Assembly: GCA_963720375.1 (NCBI GenBank)
Contig: CAVRFM010000011.1
Location: forward strand, 1 to 64,000
From: JAPLHP01 sp963720375
Lineage (GTDB): Bacteria > Chloroflexota > Dehalococcoidia > UBA2247 > RBG-13-53-26
Direction of reading: 5' to 3'
Length of the DNA: 64,000 nt
Position numbers and translations under genes: made by a program. The first letter of the stretch is position 1. Each line of letters starts with the position of its first letter. A model generated the notes under the pieces. That model saw nothing but the letters and a program-made list of their open reading frames with translations, did not search any database and was not told the DNA's origin. Of this stretch, positions 35,552 through 44,007 are shown piece by piece.

Positions 35552-36067
35552 CTACTTCTTGTAGGGATGCCTCCGCTCCAGTTCCCCTGCATAGGCTGTG
35601 GCGAAAGCACCGACCATGGCAATGTACACGCCCTCACGGATAGTGCCGCCGTTGTCCTCTATATAGTACATGGTCTGGAAAATCAGCGCCAGTGCCAGGG
35701 CACTCAACAGAATCATGACTATGCCCCATGCCCCGGGAGTGCCGCTCCGGGATAGCACCAGCACGACCAAAAGAATCATCCCCACTGCGGAGACTACGGC
35801 ACCGGCCGGCATTTGAAGTCCTAGAACAGTGCCGTGGAATAGTCCGCCCCAACTCTCCCAGGCTAGAAAAGAACCCAGGAGGAGCAGGAAGGCCCCGATG
35901 GGGATAACGCCTGCCAGGGGGTCGAGCTTGACCATCTGCAAAAGCGCAGCCCACCACTGCGACAAAAGGCCCATGCCTTTGGCCTTTTCGCCGGATACCG
36001 GAGTGCCACATGAGTTGCAGAACTGGCTGCCCGCAGGGATTTCATTTCCGCATTTAGCGCAGTGCAT
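35552..36067 (-). CDS. zinc-ribbon membrane protein, hypothetical
   Basis: Start at 36067 (MHCAKCGNEIPAGSQFCNSC). After the zinc ribbon come about four hydrophobic helices (GVIPIGAFLLLLGSFLAW, AGAVVSAVGMILLVVLVL, GIVMILLSALALALIF, EGVYIAMVGAFATAYAG). It is next to the similarly built gene at 35022, 100 bp apart on the same strand; the membrane parts are not alike. Function unknown. Confidence 0.75.
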   Translation of the reverse strand: MHCAKCGNEIPAGSQFCNSCGTPVSGEKAKGMGLLSQWWAALLQMVKLDPLAGVIPIGAFLLLLGSFLAWESWGGLFHGTVLGLQMPAGAVVSAVGMILLVVLVLSRSGTPGAWGIVMILLSALALALIFQTMYYIEDNGGTIREGVYIAMVGAFATAYAGELERRHPYKK

Positions 36068-36290
36068 GACTTCTCTAGCTCCTTTCCTCACATCGGAAGT
36101 ATCATATTGCTCGATGTATCTTATATGGATATATTAGATGATGGTATAACCCTCGCTTGGCACCTGTCAATGGCTCAGTAACAGCCCGGGAACATTGATA
36201 GTCGGGCACATCATTTTCCCGTGTTCCCTTGGTCACCGCCGGGGCGCGATGGAGGGTATCAGCCAATACGTCTTCATCCCGCGGAGAGCC

Positions 36291-39200
36291 TTAGCCTACC
36301 GATGATGTGGCTAGTTCTTCTCCAAGCTTGAACCTTTTCTCGACAAAGACCCTCAGGCAGGCGTCTACCACATCGGGATCGTAGAAGACCCCTTTGTTAT
36401 CGATGACTTCCTTCAAAGCTCTATCAAGACCAAGAGATGGTCGGTAGGGGCGGTGGGAAGACATGGCCTCAACAATATCGGCTACGGCCAGTATCCTTGC
36501 CTCCAGAGTGATTTCCTCGCCCTGAAGGCCTGAAGGATAGCCGGATCCATCAATTCTTTCATGATGCTGAACCACAATATCGGCAATTGGCCAGGGGAAG
36601 TCTATGTTTTTCAGTATGTCGTAACCGGCTTTGGGATGAGTCTTGATTATGGCAAACTCGATGTCGGTTAACCGGCCGGGCTTACTGAGGATTTCAGTGG
36701 GTATGAATATCTTGCCCAGATCGTGAAGGAGTCCTGCTATGCGGATCGTTTGGATCTGCTTGCTGGAGAGGCCCATCTCCCTGGCTATGGCACAGGCGAG
36801 CTGGGTCACCCGCTGTTGATGACCGGCTGTGTAGCGGTCTCTCGTTTCTACCATTAAGGTGATGGCCTGGATAGTGCCTTCTAGCGTCTTCTCCAGATTA
36901 TAGAAGCTCTGGTGAAGCTGTTCTTCTGCCTGCTTGCGTTCACTGATATCGCGGGCAATGCCCCGATAACCACGGACTACTCCATCCTCATCAAGAAAGG
37001 GAACGCCGCTGGTTTCCACCACGACTGGATGTCCATCCTTGTGGAGGTTTGTGTTTTCAATGAAGGTGAAGGATTTCCCTGAGGCAATAGCAGAACCAAT
37101 AAGCTTGGTCATCCGATTGGCTTCATGCAAAGGCATGAGGTCGAAGGGGGTCTTACCTAACACCTCTTCAGGTTCGTAGCCCAGTATTTCAATTATCCTC
37201 GGGCTGACATAGGTGTAGGTACCTTTCCCATCGATCTCCCATACCCAGTCGCTGGTGGTCTCAATTAGATGGCGGAGCCGCTCCTCACTTTGTCTTAGTG
37301 CCTTTTCTGCCTTTCTGCGCTCGGTGACATCACGCAGCACCCCCAGGATTTCAACAGGCTGTCCATCCGCGCCGCGTATGAGACTGACTGTTGTGTTCAA
37401 CCAGACGGTAGAGCCGTCCTTGCGTTTGAACTCCAGTTCAAGAGTGCGTGGTCCTGCTGCCTTACCTGACTCCTTCTTTTCTGTGGCTGTTGCTTCTGCA
37501 AAAGACTCCGTAGCTTTCTGCAGGGAGTCATGAGGCAACATTGTCTCCAGTGAACCGGCCATAGCCTCTTCGACGCTGTAGCCAAGCAGACGGGTGATGG
37601 AGGGACTGAGATAGATAGGCCGCAGCTTCATATCGGTGACCCAGATGACGTCCGAGATGTTCTCGGCCAGTAAACGGTAGCGCTTCTCGCTCTCCTGTAG
37701 GGCCTCCTCGGACCTCTTGCGCTCGGTGATGTCCTGGGCTTGGATTAGGTAACCATCTATGGATCCTTCTTCGATGTTGCCTAATGCGGTCATCATAATT
37801 TGAAGGTATGCGATCCCCGATCTGTTGGTATTGTACAGGCCATGCTCCTTGGCCTGGCCGAAATCAACGGCACCTTCATACCTTAGAGTCTTGCCCGTGC
37901 GCAGCAAATGTTTTGCCTGGTCTGGCAGGATAGGATCTGCAAAGAGAGATGGCGCTTTTGCCTCTGAGATGCTGGACAGGCCGAATATGTCCAGTGCAAC
38001 TTTGTTCATGTTGGTAATCTGCCCTTCTGGATCGTAGACCATGATACCGACAGGTGACCTTTCGTAGACGGTTCTGAAGCGTTGTTCACTTGCTTGCAGA
38101 GCCCCTTCCGCCCGCTTACGCTCAGTGATGTCCCGTGCCATCACCATGATCCCTGAGGGTTGGCCATCAGAGTTACGCAGAAAACTCGCTTCGACCTCGG
38201 TCCAAATGGTTGAGCCATTCTTGCAGATCATCTCTAATTCCATCGTTCGTGATCTGCACAGGTCTTCTGTATTCGTGTCTGCTATAGATAATCCTTCTGA
38301 AAGGGCCTTCAAGGCAATTTCAAGGGAGGCAGGAGTCAGGCTCTGTTCCACTTTCCGGGCCATTGCTTCGTCAACACTGTAGCCCAGCATATGTATTATG
38401 GACGGGCTCACATAGGTCGGACGTAGCTCCATATCCATGGTCCAGATAACGTCTGATGCGTTCTCGGCCAGCAAACGGTAGCGCCTCTCGCTCTCTTGCA
38501 GCGCCTCGTCAGCCTGCTTGCGCTCCGTGACGTCATTCAGGAAACATAGAACAGCAGGACTTCCCTTCCAACTGAACAGGACCGCATTGATCTCTGCCCA
38601 CCTGGTATTGCCGCTCTTGTCAATAACCCTGAACTGGTAGATGTGGGGGACTTCCTCGCCCTTCAGTCTATTTACATAATGTTCCATTACCATCTGCCGG
38701 TCGTCAGGATGGACGAATTCGTCAAATGGTTTGTTGATCACCTCTTCCAATGGGTAACTTACAAAATCGGCGAGTTTGCGATTCGCGAACGTCAACACTC
38801 CGTCCTGAACTATTGCGATGCCTTCATTGGCGTTCTCCACCAAGAGGCGATTCTTTTCCTCTGATGCCCGCAGTTTCTCCTCTGACTGCTTGCGTTCGGT
38901 GATATCACGCAGAACCACTATGCTTCCTACGAGCTCCTCTCTTTGTTTTAAGGGGGTAACCTGAATTTCAAGGTCCAGTTCTCTGCCTGAGCCACTGTAG
39001 ACCTTTGACTCAAAGGGGGGAACCTTTTGTCCTGATAGTATCTCCGACTGAACGGAGAGCGTCTGGGCAATGCTTTCCGGAGGCAGCATCTGCAAGCGGT
39101 TAAAAGCCTTCCCGATGATATCCTTTTCAGCGTATTCGCCGACCTGCAGCACTCTACTGTTGACTCTAACAACCCTGCCGTTTCTATCAAGGATAGCTAT

Positions 39201-39956
39201 GCCCTCCTTGACGCCGTCAAAGATCGCCTGCAGTTCTTCTTTGGAGTCAAGGAGTGCTTTCTCGGCCAGCTTCTGCACTGTGATGTCTCTTATGGAGACA
39301 ATACCCGCCAGCCTTCCTTGATATTCAGTCCTCACACCAATGGCGCTTATCCATATTTCTCTGCCGTCTTTGGTTAAGGCCCTCAGTTCCATGACTTGAT
39401 GCAGGTCTTTCTCAAACATGTGTTCGGCCATCATACCGGCAACCCGCTCCCTGTCCTCCACCGGAATATATTCCAGTGGATTGAGGCCGATCAGTTTCCT
39501 TGGAGAGTCAAATCCAAACATTCTCGCTGCGGCTTGATTAGCCAGCACTATCTTGCCGGTTTCGGCATCAATGACCTCCATGCCATCAAGCGTGCTTTCG
39601 AACAGATGTCTGTATTCCTGTTCACTTCCCAATGGTGCTCTGTCTACTCTCTCGTGTCTCTCGGGTATCGGTCTCTCGTGTACCGAGCTTCCTACAACTT
39701 GCCACTGGTCTCCCTGCTTGATGAGAGAAAGATGATGGTTCTTGACCACGTCTATAGCTTCTGAGGCCCCACATTTGTCGAGGGGGTAGGCACAAATGAC
39801 CATGATCGGGTATTGGCCTCTGGCGTTACCTGCCACTTTCTGGTGATCATTCAGACTCTTGCAGTCCTTCTTCGCGAGCCATGCTGCATTGCCGGCAACC
39901 CTGATGCCGTCGTAACCGCTGGCCAGGACTTGATCGATTTCTTTGAGGCCCGCCAT
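36291..39956 (-). CDS. MEDS/multi-PAS HD-GYP sensor, main part (split by frameshift)
   Basis: Begins inside a MEDS sensor domain (MAGLKEIDQVLASGYDGIRV, to about residue 95). Seven PAS/PAC units follow up to about residue 990, separated by DITERK- or DVTERR-type linkers. The HD-GYP domain comes last (YTAGHQQRVTQLACAIARE, HDLGK, HHERIDGSGYP) with intact catalytic motifs. The first 95 residues continue the frame that starts at 40263; one extra base near 39957 separates them. Removing it gives a single protein of about 1323 residues. Predicted soluble c-di-GMP phosphodiesterase integrating several signals. Paralogue of 25482-29586. Confidence 0.87.
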   Translation of the reverse strand: MAGLKEIDQVLASGYDGIRVAGNAAWLAKKDCKSLNDHQKVAGNARGQYPIMVICAYPLDKCGASEAIDVVKNHHLSLIKQGDQWQVVGSSVHERPIPERHERVDRAPLGSEQEYRHLFESTLDGMEVIDAETGKIVLANQAAARMFGFDSPRKLIGLNPLEYIPVEDRERVAGMMAEHMFEKDLHQVMELRALTKDGREIWISAIGVRTEYQGRLAGIVSIRDITVQKLAEKALLDSKEELQAIFDGVKEGIAILDRNGRVVRVNSRVLQVGEYAEKDIIGKAFNRLQMLPPESIAQTLSVQSEILSGQKVPPFESKVYSGSGRELDLEIQVTPLKQREELVGSIVVLRDITERKQSEEKLRASEEKNRLLVENANEGIAIVQDGVLTFANRKLADFVSYPLEEVINKPFDEFVHPDDRQMVMEHYVNRLKGEEVPHIYQFRVIDKSGNTRWAEINAVLFSWKGSPAVLCFLNDVTERKQADEALQESERRYRLLAENASDVIWTMDMELRPTYVSPSIIHMLGYSVDEAMARKVEQSLTPASLEIALKALSEGLSIADTNTEDLCRSRTMELEMICKNGSTIWTEVEASFLRNSDGQPSGIMVMARDITERKRAEGALQASEQRFRTVYERSPVGIMVYDPEGQITNMNKVALDIFGLSSISEAKAPSLFADPILPDQAKHLLRTGKTLRYEGAVDFGQAKEHGLYNTNRSGIAYLQIMMTALGNIEEGSIDGYLIQAQDITERKRSEEALQESEKRYRLLAENISDVIWVTDMKLRPIYLSPSITRLLGYSVEEAMAGSLETMLPHDSLQKATESFAEATATEKKESGKAAGPRTLELEFKRKDGSTVWLNTTVSLIRGADGQPVEILGVLRDVTERRKAEKALRQSEERLRHLIETTSDWVWEIDGKGTYTYVSPRIIEILGYEPEEVLGKTPFDLMPLHEANRMTKLIGSAIASGKSFTFIENTNLHKDGHPVVVETSGVPFLDEDGVVRGYRGIARDISERKQAEEQLHQSFYNLEKTLEGTIQAITLMVETRDRYTAGHQQRVTQLACAIAREMGLSSKQIQTIRIAGLLHDLGKIFIPTEILSKPGRLTDIEFAIIKTHPKAGYDILKNIDFPWPIADIVVQHHERIDGSGYPSGLQGEEITLEARILAVADIVEAMSSHRPYRPSLGLDRALKEVIDNKGVFYDPDVVDACLRVFVEKRFKLGEELATSSVG

Positions 39957-40263
39957 TGAGGATCATTTGCGGGCCGAAGGACTTGTATTTGAGGTACCAT
40001 TCAGTATGCGGGACTATCCCTATTTGGCCTTTCTCCAGGTACTGGCCAAAATCGGGTACCGCCTCTCTCAGAACCTGGAGAGCTTCTTGTTCATCGAGTA
40101 TATCTGAAGTGACCCATAGGCAGAATTCATTATTCTCTAACCCGGTTTTGAAATAGGGGATCAGAATATCGGTCAAGTCCTCTTTGGTCTGATAGAACTG
40201 ACACAGATGGATGCCCCAGGGGACATCACCTATAATGTCAATGCCGGTTTTTCTGAGACTCAT
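39957..40263 (-). CDS. MEDS domain, N-terminal part of giant sensor 2
   Basis: MSLRKTGIDIIGDVPWGIHL and HLCQFYQTKEDLTDILIPYF followed by GLENNEFCLWVTSD are typical of the MEDS (DcmR-type) sensory domain, thought to bind hydrocarbon derivatives in methanogens and methylotrophs. The frame meets the start of the main part at 39956 (ATCCTCA-ATGGCG) and then runs on without similarity to 39847. It is best read as the first 102 residues of the sensor encoded to 36291, not as a separate protein. Confidence 0.75.
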
Positions 40264-40370
40264 CTCTATTAAGCGTTGTCTCCAATTTCTGAGATAAACA
40301 TGCGTCTGCAGGCCATTATTACAGTCGGTTGGCGCTGCTGACCCGTCATATTCTTACACTGTGTTATGGC

Positions 40371-40418
40371 TTCCACAAGATACAGAAGGCTAAATCTGGT
40401 GAGCCAAAAGGGTCATAG
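40371..40418 (-). promoter_or_regulatory. conserved element upstream of giant sensor 2
   Basis: Partner of the element at 29727-29776. Minus strand has ACTATGACCCTTTTGGCTCA and CTGTATCTTGTGG about 110-155 nt before the start at 40263. In one frame both copies read Y(D/E)PFGS...CIL between stop codons without a start codon. Confidence 0.45.
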
Positions 40419-40599
40419 TATGGTTCGGAGCATCTTTTGCGAAAGGGGTGCAGGTTCTGAAATGAGAGAGTAGTGTCTCAGAATATGGCCCCGGAATTGC
40501 GGACTTTATTCCAGGAGCCGGCGTGGATCCAAAGGTCAGATTGAAAATACGAACTATTAACGACAGTCAATTACGCAAGACTCTGGGATGTGAACTCAG

Positions 40600-40660
40600 G
40601 GTATTTTAATCTTCAGGGATATTCAGTCAGACTTTTTACTGCTATAATAGCCCCAAGGTT
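40600..40660 (+). promoter_or_regulatory. probable promoter of the LiaF-like gene
   Basis: TATAAT at 40644-40649 lies about 55 bp before ATG 40703. The -35 position (TATTCA, 17 bp upstream) is weak. No other gene is seen in the 40264-40702 divergent gap. Confidence 0.4.
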
Positions 40661-40702
40661 ATCTAAGGCTGACTGGAGCGATTCGAAGAGGGAGGAGAAG
40701 TA

Positions 40703-41044
40703 ATGAGGAACATAGCTATCTTCGGCGGCTCATCGTTTGGTCAGGGACCATGGCGTCCGGGAAAGAAGGTCTGGTCGATTGTCCTTGCTGGTGCTTCGGA
40801 TATCGATTTCCGCCAGGCCCAATTGGACGAGGGTACTACCGTTGTCATGGTGCTGGCAATATTTGGGTCAAGCAAGATTATTGTCCCGCAGGAAATGCCA
40901 GTGACACTCACCGGCCTCTCAATACTTGGCACCAGGGGTATGAAGCGTTCCCAGCCGAAGGATATACCTCCGGTCTCCGCTAAAGCGTTGCGTGTACGTG
41001 CCCTGAGTTTCATCGGCTGCATGAGGATAACAGACAAGCCCTGA
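40703..41044 (+). CDS. LiaF-like C-terminal domain protein
   Basis: GGGAGGAG precedes ATG 40703. The 113-residue product (RNIAIFGGSSFGQGPWRPGK, with DIDFRQAQLDEGTTVVMVLA and IFGSSKIIVPQEM) matches the beta-helical LiaF/DUF2154-type domain found in cell-envelope stress proteins. The usual N-terminal membrane helices are absent, so it is a soluble stand-alone version. Partner proteins are not nearby. Confidence 0.75.
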   Translation: MRNIAIFGGSSFGQGPWRPGKKVWSIVLAGASDIDFRQAQLDEGTTVVMVLAIFGSSKIIVPQEMPVTLTGLSILGTRGMKRSQPKDIPPVSAKALRVRALSFIGCMRITDKP

Positions 41045-41172
41045 CGGTTCCCGGCGCCTCCAGTGGGAATGGCGTGTCGCAGCCATTGGCTGTTTTAGTC
41101 GGTGCGAAGCAGGGAATATCAGGCTTTTGAGGGAGGAGCTTCCTTCGTGGTGTCTTTGTTGGTTGTCTCATG

Positions 41173-41200
41173 TCCTGCCATGTCCCGGGACATGGCAGGA
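41173..41200. terminator. 28-bp perfect palindrome between convergent genes
   Basis: TCCTGCCATGTCCC and its exact complement abut without a loop at the centre CCCGGG. It lies between the convergent genes ending at 41044 and 41217, so a bidirectional terminator is the simplest reading. There is no T-run on either side, and a dimer-binding DNA site is an alternative. Confidence 0.5.
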
Positions 41201-41216
41201 GTCATGATGGACAGGA

Positions 41217-42743
41217 TCACCGGTCCGGCTCTTGCAGCCGGGCAAGCTTCTCCGGATAGGCCTTATTGAATTCTATCAGCTTCCGGATAGCTTGAGCCGC
41301 TCCCCTTAGTGTGAGAAAAAAGGGGATTTTTTCTTTCAGACATACTTCCTGTACCTTCCATGACACCTGCAATGAAGCCTTGGTAGCCATGGAGTGGAAA
41401 ACCACGGCCATAGGTAGTTTGCATCCCCTGACAGCAGCTAATGTTGGCTCCATAGTAACCGCAACCCAATCACCGGCGGGGATGGGCGGTGTGTCAAAGG
41501 CAAAGTGAAATATCACCAGATCCAATCCCGGCCAGTCCTCGATGGCCTTCAGAAAATCACCCCATCCTCTATCTCCCGGCGCCGCCGCAACGGGGGATTC
41601 TTCCCCGGCAGGTGCGGGTTGTTCAACAACAGAACGGGTCAGCAGTATTCCAACAAGGGGGAAAGCATCGATGGGGTTACGGAGCATACCGCCGGCCAGC
41701 GGGATGAGCTCTTTCATGCTGTTTTCTGTCTCTGCCGGGATAGAGGGCAGTTTCAATCCAACCCGCTCCAGCTCATCTGTGGCGAGAACGCTGGCGCCGC
41801 CGCCGATACCCACGGCACACGCATTCAATCCCTGGGGCGGTTTCATACGCATCAGTGCCACCAGTACATCTGTCATTTCCTCCACGCTGTAGACTCTGAT
41901 GGCCCCGGTTTGTTTTAGAAGACCTTCCCAGACACTGTCGGTCCCGGCGAGGGATCCGGTGTGGGAGGCAGTAGCCCTGACCCCGCCCTCGGTATAACCG
42001 CCTTTGAATACTACAACAGGCTTTCTCGAAGCTGCCGTGGTGAGCGTTCTGACCAGGCGCCGACCGTCAGAGGTGCCTTCAATGTATGCGGCGATAACCC
42101 TGGTATCCGGGTCATCGGCCAGATATTCCAGGAGGTCACACTCGTTGATATCGCAGGCATTGCCATAGCTGATGGCTTTGCTGAAACGGAGTCCCCGCAC
42201 AGCAGCGCTGCGGATGATGTATGCGGTATTGCCGCCACTCTGGCAGAGAAGCCCGAGAGGGCCGCTCTCTCCGGGGAAATCCATGGAGAAGTTTATCCCT
42301 GACTCGGGGCAATAGATTCCCATGCAATTGGGCCCGATGATGCGTATGCCGCTGCTGCGGGCGATCTCCAGCAACCTCTTCTGCAGATCAATACCCTCCG
42401 GCTCTCCCGTCTCGGCAAAGCCGGCAGTATAGAGTTGCATCACCTTGACACCGGCGTCGCGGCAGTCCTCCATCAACTTTGGGGTGTGCCGGGCAGGAAT
42501 GCAGGAGATGACGTAATCCACAGGGCCGGGGACGTCTTTCAAACTGGCGTACACGGGAAGCCTTCCGATGTGTCCACCTTTGGGGTTTATGGGGTAGATT
42601 GGCCCCTTGAATCCCATCTTCAGAGGCGAATCGAGGTAGACCTGATTGAGCCATGTCCCATATGGGTCCGGGGAAAGACCGGCCACTGCTATCGATCGAG
42701 GGTGAAAGATGTACTCCAGACCTGGCTGGTTCATCATGATCAT
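41217..42743 (-). CDS. ADP-forming acyl-CoA ligase alpha-like protein (CoA-binding), paralogue
   Basis: Same build as 32369-33922: PRSIAVAGLS, IIGPNCMGIY, LCQSGGNTAYIIRSA, SYGNACDINECDLLEYL and the His loop ASHTGSLAGTD. A variable insert rich in Ala/Pro (PAPAGEESPVAAAPGD) lies near residue 390. There is no ATP-grasp domain. The start MIMMNQPGLEYIF has no clear ribosome site; it follows the PHP gene by 16 bp, so coupling is likely. Two paralogues within 10 kb suggest distinct acyl-CoA substrates or a mixed complex with an unseen beta subunit. Confidence 0.85.
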   Translation of the reverse strand: MIMMNQPGLEYIFHPRSIAVAGLSPDPYGTWLNQVYLDSPLKMGFKGPIYPINPKGGHIGRLPVYASLKDVPGPVDYVISCIPARHTPKLMEDCRDAGVKVMQLYTAGFAETGEPEGIDLQKRLLEIARSSGIRIIGPNCMGIYCPESGINFSMDFPGESGPLGLLCQSGGNTAYIIRSAAVRGLRFSKAISYGNACDINECDLLEYLADDPDTRVIAAYIEGTSDGRRLVRTLTTAASRKPVVVFKGGYTEGGVRATASHTGSLAGTDSVWEGLLKQTGAIRVYSVEEMTDVLVALMRMKPPQGLNACAVGIGGGASVLATDELERVGLKLPSIPAETENSMKELIPLAGGMLRNPIDAFPLVGILLTRSVVEQPAPAGEESPVAAAPGDRGWGDFLKAIEDWPGLDLVIFHFAFDTPPIPAGDWVAVTMEPTLAAVRGCKLPMAVVFHSMATKASLQVSWKVQEVCLKEKIPFFLTLRGAAQAIRKLIEFNKAYPEKLARLQEPDR

Positions 42744-42759
42744 TTCAGAACTCTATAGA

Positions 42760-43308
42760 CTATGTTTGATTTGCCCTGGCCCGGGCACAGAGCAAATCAA
42801 GGTCGATCTCATTATAATATGTGCCGATATCTGCCAGTGAATGAGCATCGCTGTTGGTCAGCAGTACAAGGTCGTGCTTCCTGGCCAACTCCATTATCAT
42901 TATGTCATCCATCTCGTGATCGTGTGAAGGGTTTCTGAATTCGATACCGTGAATAGTGCCATCTATATAGGAACCAAGGTTTCTGATACACGGGTGGCCG
43001 GGGTGAGCGATGAACCTGAAGGTGACATCGCCGGGAAGGTACAACTCCACCAGGTGAAACAGCGCCTTATCGATCTTCAGGAATACCTTATCGATCTCCT
43101 TGCCGGGGATGATCAGGATCTCATCGTTGAAATAGCGATGGACTATCTCCTTCACTTCATAACCGTAGGTATGGGTGTAGTGCTCTGTGATGGCGATGCC
43201 GTCCAATCCCTGAGCTTTGACTGCGGAGATGATCTGCTTCACGATGTCCGGGGTCGGATGCGCACAGGCTGTTGCCTCGCGACAATGGGTATGCAGGTCC
43301 AGCTTCAA
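42760..43308 (-). CDS. PHP-domain phosphoesterase
   Basis: KLDLHTHC at the start, ITEHYTHTYG, PGKEI, AHPGHPCI and the ending TNSDAHSLADIG are the metal-binding motifs of the PHP fold in order. The 182-residue length fits small PHP phosphoesterases of the histidinol-phosphatase/RNase-AM type. The initiation codon is TTG at 43308. The downstream ligase-like gene starts 16 bp after the stop, so both form an operon. Confidence 0.87.
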   Translation of the reverse strand: MKLDLHTHCREATACAHPTPDIVKQIISAVKAQGLDGIAITEHYTHTYGYEVKEIVHRYFNDEILIIPGKEIDKVFLKIDKALFHLVELYLPGDVTFRFIAHPGHPCIRNLGSYIDGTIHGIEFRNPSHDHEMDDIMIMELARKHDLVLLTNSDAHSLADIGTYYNEIDLDLLCARARANQT

Positions 43309-43450
43309 ACTGCTATACCTTACTTACTCTAACATTGACCAAACAGATCACCTATCTTGCTCATGGCGCTATGTAATCGGGAGAGCTGTTATTGGCCAGA
43401 GCGTCCATACAGGAAAGCCTTGCTCCGGGGATTGTGTTGGATGTGCCGAC

Positions 43451-43781
43451 CTACCAGATCTCTACCCGAGCGCCTGGGTATTTCTTCAGTAAAGACTGTG
43501 TCAGACTATTGCGGATCTCCTTGTCCTGGATGGTTTCTATTTCTGAAATGATCGGGGCGGTTCCCCCACCGCGCAATTGCCGTTTTCACCAGAAATCCGG
43601 GGACCTGAATATAGCTCCAACTGGCTACGCCGCAGCAGGAGGCCTCAATGCAGGCATCTCCTACAATGTAGAGGACCTCCCGGCTGTCATATGGTAAAGT
43701 ATGTTCCTCACGCGGTATGTAATAGCCGGCTATTGAATGCACTTCCTGGTCCAATTCGGGATGAGTGAATTCTGTTGTCAT
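43451..43781 (-). pseudogene. conserved small hypothetical protein, frameshift in a G-run
   Basis: ATG 43781 (MTTEFTHPELDQEV) follows CCGGAGGAAGAG. The first frame reads GDACIEASCCGVASW and PGFLVKTAIARWG, then leaves sense. A second frame continues APIISEIETIQDKEIRNSLT to RVEIW and TAG 43451-43453. The shift lies in GGGGG (plus 43563-43567). With four G the sequence reads ARWGTAPIISEIE, giving 109 residues without break. Function unknown; the cysteines could bind metal. A TATAAT on the minus strand at 43818-43813 may be its promoter. Confidence 0.65.
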
Positions 43782-44007
43782 CTCTCTTCCTCCGGATACC
43801 AGCCGTGAGATTATTATAACATACCCTATAGGCTATAGCGGCTTTCTTCCCCGTTGGTTAGACGTATCCGACTATGGACGCTGTGAACTGTGGCAAACCG
43901 GATAATGCCAGCGGGTGACAGAATTCTAGAGATGCTATAGAATAGATTGGCTACCGGAACCCCATAGTTGCTATGTGCTCATAATGAAAATGAAAGGAGG
44001 TGTTGCT

